DNA of 64,000 nt from Microtetraspora sp. NBRC 16547 (GCF_030268965.1 NZ_BSSE01000001.1:383796-447795); one strand, 5' to 3'. Counted from the stretch's first letter, positions 25,973 through 36,942 are shown. Translations and numbers: made by a program. Notes: generated by a model not told the origin, from the letters alone.

Positions 25973-27091
25973 TCAGCGCTGGGGCGGGGCGACGACGACC
26001 TCCACCCGCTGGAACTCCTTGAGGTCGGAGTAGCCCGCGGTCGCCATGGTCCGCCGCAACGCGCCCATGAGGTTCATGGAACCGTCGGCGAGCGACGACG
26101 GCCCGTGCAGGATCTCCTGCATCGTGCCGATGGTGCCGAACTCGACGCGCTTGCCGCGCGGCAACTCGGGGTGGTGCGCCTCGGAGCCCCAGTGGAAGCC
26201 CCGGCCCGGTGCCTCCGTCGCGCGGGCGAGCGGCGAGCCCACCATGACGGCGTCGGCGCCGCAGGCGATGGCCTTGGCGATGTCACCGGAGCCGCCCATG
26301 CCGCCGTCGGCGATCACGTGAACGTAGCGCCCGCCCGACTCGTCCATGTAGTCACGGCGCGCCGCGGCCACGTCCGAGATCGCGGTGGCCATCGGCACGA
26401 CCACGCCGAGCACGTTCCGCGTGGTGTGCGAGGCGCCGCCGCCGAAACCGACCAGCACGCCCGCGGCGCCGGTCCGCATGAGGTGCAGCGCGGCCGTGTA
26501 GGTGGCGCAGCCGCCCACGATCACCGGGACGTCGAGCTCGTAGATGAACTGCTTGAGGTTCAGCGGCTCGGCCCGGCCCGACACGTGCTCGGCCGAGACC
26601 GTCGTCCCGCGGATGACGAAGATGTCCACACCGGCGTCGATCACGGCCTTGTGGTGCCGCGCCGTCTTCTGGGGCGAGAGCCGTACCGCCGTGGTGACGC
26701 CCGCGGCGCGGATCTCCTCGATCCGCCGGCCGATCAGCTCGTCGTCGATCGGCGCCGTGTAGATCTCCTGCAGCCGCCGGGTCGCGGCGTCGCTGTCGAG
26801 GCTCGCCACCTCCTCCAGCAGCGGCGTCGGGTCCTCGTACCGCGTCCACAGGCCTTCGAGGTCCAGTACGGCGAGGCCGCCCAGCCGTCCGATCTGGATC
26901 GCCGTCCGCGGGGACACGACACTGTCCATGGGGCTGACCACCATGGGCAGGTCGAACCGGTAGGCGTCGATCTGCCAGGAGATCGAGACCTCCTCGGGGT
27001 CGCGGGTGCGCCGGGACGGCACGATGCCGATCTCGTCCAGCGAGTACGCGCGCCGCCCGCTCTTGCCGCGCCCGATCTCCACCTGAGTCAT
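25973..27091 (-). CDS. guaB3: GuaB3 family IMP dehydrogenase-related protein
   Basis: 372 aa TIM-barrel protein of the IMP dehydrogenase/GMP reductase superfamily, without CBS domains. It matches actinobacterial GuaB3: SLDEIGIVPSRRTRDPEEV at the N-terminus and a phosphate-binding region VHVIADGGMGGSGDIAKAIACGADAVMVG. At the place where IMPDH has the catalytic Cys (GPGSICTTR) this protein reads GGGASHTTR, so the Cys is replaced. From memory the mycobacterial GuaB3 also lacks it, so this may be a subfamily trait; the reaction is uncertain. It lies 94 bp downstream of guaB on the same strand with a hairpin between. Confidence 0.9.
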   Translation of the reverse strand: MTQVEIGRGKSGRRAYSLDEIGIVPSRRTRDPEEVSISWQIDAYRFDLPMVVSPMDSVVSPRTAIQIGRLGGLAVLDLEGLWTRYEDPTPLLEEVASLDSDAATRRLQEIYTAPIDDELIGRRIEEIRAAGVTTAVRLSPQKTARHHKAVIDAGVDIFVIRGTTVSAEHVSGRAEPLNLKQFIYELDVPVIVGGCATYTAALHLMRTGAAGVLVGFGGGASHTTRNVLGVVVPMATAISDVAAARRDYMDESGGRYVHVIADGGMGGSGDIAKAIACGADAVMVGSPLARATEAPGRGFHWGSEAHHPELPRGKRVEFGTIGTMQEILHGPSSLADGSMNLMGALRRTMATAGYSDLKEFQRVEVVVAPPQR

Positions 27092-27119
27092 ATCGTCCTA
27101 CTCTTTCCCATCCATACGT

Positions 27120-27151
27120 GTACGGCTCCCGCCGAAGAGCGGCAGCCGTAC
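27120..27151. terminator. Hairpin between guaB and guaB3
   Basis: Stem GTACGGCT (27120-27127) pairs with AGCCGTAC (27144-27151); GCCG/CGGC can extend it inside. No clear T-run follows, so it may be a partial terminator or RNA processing/stability element in a guaB-guaB3 transcript. The same stem sequence recurs at 31676-31705 and 63141-63173. Confidence 0.55.
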
Positions 27152-27185
27152 CGGCGTCGCAGTGGCTCGCCGTTCGTGACAGAAC

Positions 27186-28750
<1,565 letters not shown>

Positions 28751-28771
28751 GGCATCAGGGCGCAAAAGGAA

Positions 28772-28801
28772 GTGGGGGGACCGGCTGACCGGTCCCCCCA
28801 C
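28772..28801 (-). terminator. Strong hairpin terminator upstream of guaB
   Basis: Perfect 13-bp stem GTGGGGGGACCGG / CCGGTCCCCCCAC with loop CTGA on the plus strand. On the minus strand it is followed by TTCCTTTTG, so it is oriented to stop transcription heading into guaB. No minus-strand gene lies upstream that would need terminating. Confidence 0.75.
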
Positions 28802-29077
28802 CATCGGCAACAATCGCGATCCCGCGACCCGAGCCCCCCTCCGCGCCCGGTGACGCCGGATCGCGGCGACTTGCCGACGCTGTGTTAAGACTGCGTCACA
28901 TTCCGTTGATGTGCAATGTCTCACCCTGCAATTGCACAAAGCTGCACATGCGTTCCGCGGAATGCCGGAACTTCCGGACAGGCCAGGACCACGGGGATAT
29001 CCTCGCGAGGCGGCGCACTCGGGAGCCGATCCCGCGCGACCCGCCGCGCCTGGCGACCCGAGCGCGCGGAGCGAGCC

Positions 29078-30070
29078 ATGAACACGACGCGAAACGCCGA
29101 TCCCCTCCAGGCCCTCGGCCTCGGCGAGGCGGAGACCGCCGTGTACACCACGGTGCTCCGGCTGCACCGCGCGACGCTCGACGAGATCGCCCAGGCCGTG
29201 GAGGAGCCCGTGGACCGGGTGGCCGCCCTCCTGTCCACGCTCATCAGGCTCGGCGCCGTCGACGAGACCTCCGGGGAGTACCTCGCCCGCCATCCCGCGG
29301 CGCCCGTCGGCCGGATGGTCGCGGAACGACTCGCCCTGCTGGCCCTGCAGAGCCGCCAGATCGACGAGATGCTCGCCGCGGTCGGCGATCTCGCCCATCA
29401 CTACGACTCCGGGCGCGACTACCGCACCGGCGAGCTGCGGGTGCGGTCCGTGACCGGCGCCGACGATCTCTACGAGGCCGTGATCCTGCTGGCCGGGCGC
29501 GCCGCCAGGAAGGACCTGGTGGCCGCGCTCCCCGACCGGCGCACGGCCGCCGACTTCTGCGACAAACACGCCGACATGTGGATTCGCGCGATCAAGGAAG
29601 GAAACCTCACCTCGCGCCTGATCGTCCCGGTCTCCGCGCTCGGCGCTCCCGCCTTCCGCGAGGCCGCCGGCCTCCTCAACCGGGCCGGCACCGAGGTCCG
29701 CTCCCTCGACCAGGTGCCGAGCTGGTTCTTCGCGCTCGGCGACGACGCGGCCGGGCTGCCCGTCCAGTGGGGCGCTTCGCCCCCCGAACACGCCTACAAC
29801 TGCTCCCTGGTCCAGTCGCCCGTCATCGTCGCCGCGCTGCGCGCCCTGTTCACGGAGCTGTGGGGCAGGGCCGTGCCCGTCACACGCCCCGGAGGCGCCA
29901 TCCAGGTGCTCCGGCTCGCCGCCCAGGGTCTCTCCGACGAGACGATCGCCCGGCACCTCGGCCTCTCCGTCCGCACCGTACGCGCCAGGTTCGCCGAGGC
30001 CATCGCCGAACTGGGCGCCAACTCGCGGTTCCAGGCGGGCGTGGAGGCCAGCCGCCGGGCCTGGCTCTGA
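29078..30070 (+). CDS. TrmB-like/LuxR-type transcriptional regulator
   Basis: 330 aa protein. The first ~80 residues (LGLGEAETAVYTTVLRLHRATLDEIAQAVEE) form a TrmB-type winged helix; a central ~180-residue domain of unknown ligand follows; the last 55 residues (IQVLRLAAQGLSDETIARHLGLSVRTVRARFAEAI) are a LuxR-type helix-turn-helix. This architecture is common in actinomycetes for regulators without known signals. The ATG at 29078 has CGGAGCGAG upstream. It is divergent from guaB and followed by 37-bp tandem repeats that begin at its stop codon. Targets unknown. Confidence 0.85.
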   Translation: MNTTRNADPLQALGLGEAETAVYTTVLRLHRATLDEIAQAVEEPVDRVAALLSTLIRLGAVDETSGEYLARHPAAPVGRMVAERLALLALQSRQIDEMLAAVGDLAHHYDSGRDYRTGELRVRSVTGADDLYEAVILLAGRAARKDLVAALPDRRTAADFCDKHADMWIRAIKEGNLTSRLIVPVSALGAPAFREAAGLLNRAGTEVRSLDQVPSWFFALGDDAAGLPVQWGASPPEHAYNCSLVQSPVIVAALRALFTELWGRAVPVTRPGGAIQVLRLAAQGLSDETIARHLGLSVRTVRARFAEAIAELGANSRFQAGVEASRRAWL

Positions 30071-30160
30071 CCGGCTGTTGATCCAGCTCTACCGATCCTG
30101 GCCCTGACCGGCCGTTGATCGCGCTCCGCCGATCCTGGCTCTGACCGGCTGCCGATCGTG
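30067..30160 (+). repeat. 37-bp degenerate tandem repeat, about 2.5 units
   Basis: Units start at 30067, 30104 and 30141 with CTGACCGGCTG or CTGACCGGCCG and end in CCGATCCTGGC. The first two share nearly all positions; the third decays after about 20 bases. The first unit begins inside the LuxR gene's stop codon, and the coding bases just before it (CTGGCT) match the unit end, so the array may have grown out of the gene end. No function evident. Confidence 0.75.
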
Positions 30161-30289
30161 GATCTGGCCGGCCGCCTACCGATGGCCGCCGAGAACCTGG
30201 TTCCCGCACGAGCCGGTCAAAACACGTGGACCGGACCCGAGTGGGCCCACTTCCACTCCTCGGGGCGGGCCGGGTCATAGGGTGGGATG

Positions 30290-30667
30290 GTGCTGGAAGA
30301 CGTCCCCCGCGATCCTTTCGCGGACGACCCCAACGACCCGTCGACAGAGCTGGGCGAACCCGACGATCAGGAGCCGCTGACCCTCGCCGAGCGCGACGAG
30401 GCCCTGACCGACCTCGCCGACGTCGAGGTCTTCCGTTCCCTGCTGGAGCCGCAGGGCGTGCTCGGGCTGGTCCTCGACTGCCCCGAGTGCGGCGAGCAGC
30501 ACTACTTCAGCTGGGACCTGCTCCGGGGCAACCTGCGGCAGATGATCGAACACGGCCGGCCGCAGGTCCACGAACCGGCCTTCCAGCCCGACCCCAGCGA
30601 CTACGTCAGCTGGGAGTACGCCCGGGGCTACGTCGACGGCGTGATCGACACCGAAGAGAGCCGGTGA
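30290..30667 (+). CDS. DUF5319 family protein (Rv3412-type)
   Basis: 125 aa acidic protein beginning around VLEDVPRDPFADDPNDPS and carrying a single CPECGEQHYFSWDLL motif, a possible half zinc site, then [16 protein letters not shown]. It matches the small protein encoded beside sigD/rsdA and guaB in mycobacteria and other actinobacteria; function unknown. I prefer the GTG at 30290: a -10-like TAGGGT ends six bases before it, fitting a leaderless mRNA (ATG 30287 also possible). Its last 40 bp overlap the convergent anti-sigma gene. Confidence 0.85.
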   Translation: MLEDVPRDPFADDPNDPSTELGEPDDQEPLTLAERDEALTDLADVEVFRSLLEPQGVLGLVLDCPECGEQHYFSWDLLRGNLRQMIEHGRPQVHEPAFQPDPSDYVSWEYARGYVDGVIDTEESR

Positions 30668-30858
30668 CTGTCCACATCGGCGATCAGCGCGCCGAGCAGG
30701 CGCACGGCGACGTCGCCCGCCTCCACACCGAAGGTGACGGACTCCCGCCGTGCCAGCGCGTCCAGAACGGCGTCAGTCCGCGCCACATCCGCATCCACCG
30801 CTGAATCGTCGCACGCCCAGGGTGGGCGCGGCGCACGAGGAGCGCGATGATCAAGCAA
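30628..30858 (-). CDS. rsdA: Truncated anti-sigma-D factor (RsdA N-terminal domain only)
   Basis: 76 aa frame directly downstream of, and overlapping, the SigD-type gene (TTG start at 30856-30858; GTG 30798 or 30786 possible). The segment [19 protein letters not shown] closely resembles the N-terminal sigma-binding segment of M. tuberculosis RsdA as I remember it (ARTDLLLDALAEREEVDF), and [13 protein letters not shown] fits the following helix. RsdA is normally about 300 aa with a membrane helix and extracytoplasmic tail; here a stop codon follows the binding domain, leaving a soluble mini-protein. The position matches the mycobacterial order sigD-rsdA with convergent DUF5319. It should hold SigD inactive; how it would be released without the membrane part is unclear. 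Confidence 0.7.
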   Translation of the reverse strand: MLDHRAPRAPRPPWACDDSAVDADVARTDAVLDALARRESVTFGVEAGDVAVRLLGALIADVDSHRLSSVSITPST

Positions 30859-31507
30859 TCGACTCCAGATCGGCCATCTGCCTGAGCCTGGCCAGCGCCC
30901 GATGCTGGGCGACCCGCACGGCGCCTGGTGACATGCCGAGCACGTTACCGGTCTCCTCCGCCGACAACCCGGACACGACCCGCAGGATCAACAGCTCGCG
31001 CTGGTTGTCCGGCAGCCGCGACAGCAGCGCCCGCGCGTGCTCCGCCTCGATGTAACGCACCACCGTCTCCTCCGGCCCGGGGCCGTCGTCCGGCCCGTCC
31101 GGAAGGTCCTGGGTCGGCACCGCAGACCGCACCGAACTGCGCAGGGCGTCGGCCACCTTGTGCGAGGCGATCCCGAACACGAACGACGCGAACGGACGAC
31201 CCATGTCCCGATAACGCGGCAAGGCGGACAGCACCGCGATGCACACTTCCTGAGCCACGTCGTCGGCGATGTGATAGTGGCCAGAAACCCTGCCCAGTCG
31301 CGCACGGCAATAGCGCACCACCATCGGGCGCAGATGCCCGAGAAGCGATTCGATCGCGGTGCGATCTCCTTGTACGGCAAGGCTGGTCAGTTCCCTGAGG
31401 TCGGACTCATCCGATCTCGTCGCAAGCCTTACCCCAGTTGCGGCGTCGGCGACGCGTCCCTCGGTCACGTTAGGCATGATGCCCGCCACGATCGCGCATG
31501 TCGTCAT
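30851..31507 (-). CDS. sigD: RNA polymerase sigma factor SigD/ShbA type
   Basis: About 218 aa ECF-type sigma factor. Region 2 reads [46 protein letters not shown], characteristic of mycobacterial SigD and its Streptomyces counterpart ShbA; region 4 is [45 protein letters not shown]. ShbA drives expression of the housekeeping sigma gene hrdB in Streptomyces, and SigD in mycobacteria supports ribosomal gene expression. The start may be the ATG at 31507 or that at 31474. The downstream overlapping gene encodes the anti-sigma domain. Confidence 0.92.
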   Translation of the reverse strand: MTTCAIVAGIMPNVTEGRVADAATGVRLATRSDESDLRELTSLAVQGDRTAIESLLGHLRPMVVRYCRARLGRVSGHYHIADDVAQEVCIAVLSALPRYRDMGRPFASFVFGIASHKVADALRSSVRSAVPTQDLPDGPDDGPGPEETVVRYIEAEHARALLSRLPDNQRELLILRVVSGLSAEETGNVLGMSPGAVRVAQHRALARLRQMADLESIA

Positions 31508-31675
31508 GGTTAACGGCTACGGATTGGTCACATTGACGCGTCGATAACCGTACGTAATCGATTGAACACAGGAGGGTTTGAATATTTCACATAAATAGCC
31601 CAATTGGCTATTACATGTCAGATGTTCGACCAGCTACGACGCCCGGCACCGCACTTCGGTTTACCGCAAAAAGAC

Positions 31676-31705
31676 GTACGGCCCCCGCCTCAGCGAGAGC
31701 CGTAC
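31676..31705 (-). terminator. groEL intrinsic terminator
   Basis: GTACGGC (31676-31682) pairs with GCCGTAC (31699-31705) around a 16-base loop. Reading the minus strand, the stem is followed by GTCTTTTTGCGG, a clear T-tract, 167 bp past the groEL stop. Confidence 0.7.
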
Positions 31706-31707
31706 TG

Positions 31708-31867
31708 TGTCACATTGTCGCGCCTCCGGCACGACGGGCGCGGGGCGCCCTAGAGGCGATGACCTTCGGCGTCACTCGGGACTCGTTCCTCGCCCACTCG
31801 CTCCTACTCAGGTCACCGCCGCGCCCCACGCTGGTCACACTGTCGCGCCTTCGGCACGACGCGCGCG
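31708..31867. repeat. Dispersed repeat copies B (31708-31750) and C (31830-31867)
   Basis: Both units run GTCACAYTGTCGCGCC then (T/C)CGGCACGACG. They resemble two units upstream of the SIS gene at 23596-23640 and 23667-23698. Copy B ends in CGCGGGGCGCCC, itself self-complementary. Copy C ends a few bases from the groEL stop. Nature unknown. Confidence 0.6.
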
Positions 31868-31872
31868 ACCTG

Positions 31873-33498
<1,626 letters not shown>

Positions 33499-33568
33499 TC
33501 ACGTCTCCTTATGAGCGCGTCGGAGCCCCGGGCACGTACGTCCCGGGGCTCCTCATGCTTTGCGCGGC

Positions 33569-33880
33569 TTACTTCTCGATGATGGCGAGCACGTCGCGGG
33601 CCGAGAGCACCAGGTACTCCTCGCCGCCGTACTTGACCTCGGTGCCGCCGTACTTGCTGTAGAGGACGATGTCGCCCTCCTTGACGTCGAGCGGAATCCG
33701 CTTCTCGCCGTCCTCGTCCCAGTTGCCCGGGCCCACCGCGAGGACCTTGCCCTCCTGCGGCTTCTCCTTGGCGGTGTCCGGGATGACCAGACCGGAAGCG
33801 GTGGTCTGCTCGGCCTCAAGCGGCTGGACCACAATGCGGTCACCAAGCGGCTTAACGGGAACCTTAGTGGCGGTCGTCAC
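33569..33880 (-). CDS. groES: 10-kDa co-chaperonin
   Basis: 103 aa lid subunit. [44 protein letters not shown] is the complete family signature including the mobile loop that docks on GroEL; the C-terminus has [17 protein letters not shown]. The GTG start at 33880 follows GGGGAGG. First gene of the groES-groEL operon, preceded by a strong promoter and a CIRCE operator. Confidence 0.98.
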   Translation of the reverse strand: MTTATKVPVKPLGDRIVVQPLEAEQTTASGLVIPDTAKEKPQEGKVLAVGPGNWDEDGEKRIPLDVKEGDIVLYSKYGGTEVKYGGEEYLVLSARDVLAIIEK

Positions 33881-33969
33881 GATCGGACCTCCCCTTCAGA
33901 TTGCGATGAATGAGCTGAAGAGGCGACCAGCGGCCTGCCGTCGCGGGTGTCAGACCTGCCTCGTCGCTG

Positions 33970-33996
33970 TTGGCACTCTCGCTAGGCGAGTGCCAA
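33970..33996. promoter_or_regulatory. CIRCE operator (HrcA site)
   Basis: TTGGCACTC-N9-GAGTGCCAA, a perfect 9-bp inverted repeat with the canonical nine-base spacer; it differs from the textbook half-site TTAGCACTC by one base. It sits at the predicted transcription start of groES, where HrcA would repress. Confidence 0.95.
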
Positions 33997-34002
33997 CACG
34001 AA

Positions 34003-34031
34003 ACAGTATGCAAGGGGGCCGTGACAGTCAA
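34003..34031 (-). promoter_or_regulatory. groES-groEL promoter
   Basis: On the minus strand TTGACT (34026-34031), a 17-base spacer and TACTGT (34003-34008) make a good housekeeping promoter. The start point would fall at the outer edge of the CIRCE element. Confidence 0.85.
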
Positions 34032-34186
34032 CACGAACCCCCGCCGCAGGTCAGCTACAGCTTCCCACCGGCATCGATTTCGCTCAGGGCGTCCTTCGCG
34101 GACCTCGCTGCGACCATGCAGACCGGCCCGTGCAGACCGGACCGTGCAGACCGTACGGCTCCGGCGAGGCGATAGCGTCGGGAGGC

Positions 34187-35455
34187 GTGGACCTTGAGGC
34201 GTTCCGTGAGCTGCTGACATCGGAGGGGCGGACGGCGCTGGCCGAGGCCGTCCGCGTGGTGGCCGAGGGGCTCGACCCCGTGGCGGCGGCGACCAGGCTG
34301 CGGCGCGCCTACGATCCGGCGCTCACGTCGGCCGCGCTGACCCAGGCCGCCCTCCGCCGCCGGGGAGAGGCCAAGTTCGGCGCGGACGCCGCGGTGATGT
34401 ATTTCACGCCCCACGGCCTCGAACAGGCGACTCGGGCCGAGGTGGCCGCGCACCGCGCCCGCCGCGTCGCCGGCGCCGTACCGGCGAGAGCTGCGGGAAC
34501 GGCGGAAACTGCGGGATTCGCGCGGGCCGCGGCAGCCGCGGGGCCGCGCGTGCTCGACGTGTGCTGCGGGATCGGCGGCGACCTGATCGCCCTCGCCCGC
34601 GCGGGCTGTGCCGTGGACGCGGTGGACCTCGATCCGCTCACCGCCGAGGTCGCCCGGGCCAACACCGCCGCCCTCGGCCTCGCCGATTTGGCCGAGATCC
34701 GTACGGCCGACGCCGCGGACACCGACCCTTCGGCGTACGACGTGCTGTTCGCCGACCCGGCCAGGCGTGGCGCGCGCGGGCGGGTCTTCGACCCGATGGC
34801 CTACTCACCCTCGTGGCCGGCCACGCTGGACCTCGCGTCCCGGGCTCCGGCGGCCTGCCTCAAGGTCGCGCCCGGCATCCCGTACGAGCTGATCCCCGAG
34901 GGCGCCGAGGCCGAGTGGGTCTCGTACAAGGGCGAGGTGAAGGAGGCGGCGATCTGGCTCGGCGGCCTCGCACGCTCCGCAGGCGATGAGAGTGGGGGTT
35001 TCGCCCGGCGGGCGACCCTCCTGCCGTCCGGCGAGACCCTCGTCCCGTCGGGGGCGGAGGCGGGCACCGGCCCGGTCGCGCGCTACCTGTACGAGCCCGA
35101 CGGGGCGGCGGTCCGGGCCCACCTGGTCGCGGAGGTCGCGGACATGGTGAAGGGGCATCTCCTCGACCCGCGGATCGCCTACATCACGAGCGACGAGCTG
35201 GTGCGCACCCCGTGGGCCGCGGCCTACGAGGTGCACGAGGTCATGCCGTTCTCGTTGAAGGCGCTGCGCGCGGCCCTCCGGAAACGCGGTGTCGGAAACG
35301 TCACGATCAAGAAGCGCGGCTCCGCGGTCGATATCGACCAATTGTCACGCAATTTGCGACTTTCCGGCGATAATTCAGCGGTAATCGTCCTTACTCGGAT
35401 CGCCGAGCGGCCGTACGCGTTGATTTGCCAGACCATGTCAGCTTCTCGGCCCTGA
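34187..35455 (+). CDS. SAM-dependent methyltransferase with THUMP-like C-terminal domain
   Basis: 422 aa from GTG 34187. The SAM-binding region is VLDVCCGIGGDLIALARAG followed by VDAVDLDPLTAEVARAN; the acidic motif DVLFADPARRG resembles the catalytic DPPR/DPAR-type motif of RNA or DNA base methyltransferases. The C-terminal KALRAALRKRGVGNVTIKKRGSAVD matches the THUMP-like domain found at the end of these actinobacterial proteins. Probably an RNA methyltransferase of unknown target. A -10 box TAGCGT ends 8 bases before the GTG, suggesting a leaderless transcript. The IS element lies immediately downstream. Confidence 0.85.
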   Translation: MDLEAFRELLTSEGRTALAEAVRVVAEGLDPVAAATRLRRAYDPALTSAALTQAALRRRGEAKFGADAAVMYFTPHGLEQATRAEVAAHRARRVAGAVPARAAGTAETAGFARAAAAAGPRVLDVCCGIGGDLIALARAGCAVDAVDLDPLTAEVARANTAALGLADLAEIRTADAADTDPSAYDVLFADPARRGARGRVFDPMAYSPSWPATLDLASRAPAACLKVAPGIPYELIPEGAEAEWVSYKGEVKEAAIWLGGLARSAGDESGGFARRATLLPSGETLVPSGAEAGTGPVARYLYEPDGAAVRAHLVAEVADMVKGHLLDPRIAYITSDELVRTPWAAAYEVHEVMPFSLKALRAALRKRGVGNVTIKKRGSAVDIDQLSRNLRLSGDNSAVIVLTRIAERPYALICQTMSASRP

Positions 35456-35498
35456 AGGGCCAAGCTTGCAGCTCCTCGCCGTACCTGGCGGGTACGAG

Positions 35499-36650
35499 TC
35501 AGGCCGCGTCGTCGGCAGCGTGACTCACTGCCCAACCCGCAGCACCGCGCGAGGCGATGTTGCGGGCTGCGTTGACGTCGGCGTGCTCAGCGAAGCCGCA
35601 CGACGTACAGGAGAAAGTTGCCTGGTCGGGTCGGTTGGCCTTGTCCACGTGCCCGCAGGCCGAGCAGGTCTGAGAGGTGTAGGCCGGATCGATGTGGATC
35701 ACGGCGACCCCGTGCCGGGCCGCCTTGTAGGCGATGAAGCTCCCCAACTGGTGGAAACTCCACGAGTGCAGCGTGACCCGCTGGGGCTTGCGGAGCCGTA
35801 CCCGGTCACGGATACCGCCCAGGTCTTCCAGGGCGATCCCGCGTCCGGTGCGTTCTGCCTCGGCCACGATGCGTTTGGCGATGCGGTGATTGGCGTCGGC
35901 GGCGAACCGCGCCTCCTTGCGGCGGCGCTTCTTCAGCAGCCGTTTGGCGGACCTGGTGGCCTTAGCCTGCAACCGGCGGCGCAGCTCCCGGTTGCGGTGG
36001 CGGACCGCGTTCAGGCCCTTACCGCAGTGGCGAGCGCCGTCACTGGTGGTGGCAATGTTGGCAATGCCCAGATCCACCCCCACGAACCCGTCCGGTTCGG
36101 TGACCGGAACATCCGGGATCTCACAGGTCGCGTACAGAAACCACATGCCATCCCGGCAGACCAGGTCGGATTCGCCCTTCCGATACAAGGCGAGCGTCTT
36201 GAGCTGGTCGGCCGAGCCGACGAACGCGACGTTCTTCACCCTGCCGGTCGTGGTCCAGATCGACACCGTGTGGGCGGTGTGATCCCAGGACAGGCAGCGG
36301 TCATCGAACGGCTGCGCGGCATCGGCGCGGAAGACGATCGGTTTACTCTCGGCCCGCGCACGGCGCGCCGAGCCTTCCGGCCCCAGGTTCCCGGCCCGGA
36401 TGTTGGCCTTCAGTGTGGTGTAGGCGTCGGCGACCTTCTTGATCACATGCTGGGCGGCCTGCGCCCCCAACCCGCGCGCTTTCACCTCGCGATAGGTGTG
36501 CTTGCGCAACGCGTACTCACGCCGGTCCCCGGTCGTGAACGCCGTCACCGAGGCGAAGTTCGCGGCATCGTTGCAGGCGCGCAAGGTCGCCTCCAACGCC
36601 GCCGCCTGCTCGGGCGTCGGCCGGAGCCTCACCTGCACCACCAGCTTCAC
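35499..36650 (-). CDS. tnpB: TnpB RNA-guided nuclease (IS605 OrfB)
   Basis: About 383 aa from a GTG giving VKLVVQVRLRPTPEQAAALEATL, the standard TnpB beginning (GTG 36659 also possible; the frame stays open to 36845). The three RuvC acidic motifs are intact: GVDLGIANIATT (Asp), IALEDLGG (Glu) and HADVNAARNIA (Asp). The zinc finger CSACGH...CTSCGF lies between the last two. TnpB proteins cut DNA guided by an RNA made from the element's right end, helping the element persist. With tnpA disabled this copy cannot move itself, so tnpB is either fading or retained for another use. Confidence 0.9.
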   Translation of the reverse strand: MKLVVQVRLRPTPEQAAALEATLRACNDAANFASVTAFTTGDRREYALRKHTYREVKARGLGAQAAQHVIKKVADAYTTLKANIRAGNLGPEGSARRARAESKPIVFRADAAQPFDDRCLSWDHTAHTVSIWTTTGRVKNVAFVGSADQLKTLALYRKGESDLVCRDGMWFLYATCEIPDVPVTEPDGFVGVDLGIANIATTSDGARHCGKGLNAVRHRNRELRRRLQAKATRSAKRLLKKRRRKEARFAADANHRIAKRIVAEAERTGRGIALEDLGGIRDRVRLRKPQRVTLHSWSFHQLGSFIAYKAARHGVAVIHIDPAYTSQTCSACGHVDKANRPDQATFSCTSCGFAEHADVNAARNIASRGAAGWAVSHAADDAA

Positions 36651-36674
36651 ATCGAACACATTATCGGTTGGTTC

Positions 36675-36942
36675 ATGTCGCCGTGATGGAAACCCGAATC
36701 TATCCGCCAAGGTCGCGGTGTGGTTTACAGCCTCCACGCGCATTCGGTCTTCCCTACCAAGTACCGGAGGCTGCCATTTCTGGTCACCGTCGCCCTTCGC
36801 GGCGTCTTGCGGCGACGGTCCACTGTCGATCATCAAGGAGTACATCGAGAACCAGAAGCGCCTGGACTGGCGTCCGGGCGAGGCGAGGGAAGCGATTCCT
36901 CCCGGGCGTGAACGCCTAGGGTTCCTCGCTATATACCGCTGA
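36675..36942 (+). pseudogene. tnpA: Degenerate IS200-type transposase TnpA
   Basis: The ATG at 36675 opens the reading MSP-stop-WKPESIRQGRGVVYSLHAHSVFPTKYRR, which matches TnpA N-termini except for a TGA at 36684 where Arg is usual. The similarity stops near 36790. A C-terminal fragment SIIKEYIENQKR, typical of the last TnpA helix, occurs around 36830 in a different frame and runs to a stop at 36942. So the gene has a nonsense change and an internal deletion with frameshift; the central HUH and catalytic Tyr part is missing. Confidence 0.8.

Larger units (their letters stand above)
31508..31872. other. Intergenic region between sigD and groEL
   Basis: 365 bp. The AT-rich part next to sigD (31510-31620) should hold its promoter; it includes the short inverted repeat AATAGCC-AATTG-GGCTATT on the minus strand. 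The middle holds the groEL terminator (31676-31705), and the rest holds two copies of a dispersed repeat (31708-31750 and 31830-31867). No gene seen. Confidence 0.6.
33881..34186. other. Regulatory region between groES and the methyltransferase gene
   Basis: 306 bp divergent region. It contains the CIRCE element (33970-33996), the groES promoter (34003-34031) and, nearer the methyltransferase, three close copies of TGCAGACCG between 34117 and 34151. The -10 TAGCGT of the methyltransferase lies at 34173-34178. Confidence 0.7.
35449..36942. mobile_element. IS200/IS605-type insertion sequence, partly decayed
   Basis: About 1.5 kb with an intact tnpB (minus) and a broken tnpA (plus) that start back to back near 36660, the usual arrangement. 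Small hairpins lie at both sides: GGCCC-TGAA-GGGCC (35449-35462) overlapping the methyltransferase stop, and GGCGT-GA-ACGCC (36905-36916). IS605 ends carry such subterminal hairpins and no inverted terminal repeats. The exact ends are not fixed by sequence alone; boundaries are approximate. Confidence 0.7.

Noticed and set aside
30067-30160. CRISPR array
   Set aside because: The 37-bp units are contiguous with no unique spacers, and no cas genes are in the window.
36675-36942. Intact small ORFs near the TnpB start
   Set aside because: They are fragments of a broken tnpA in different frames, not separate genes.
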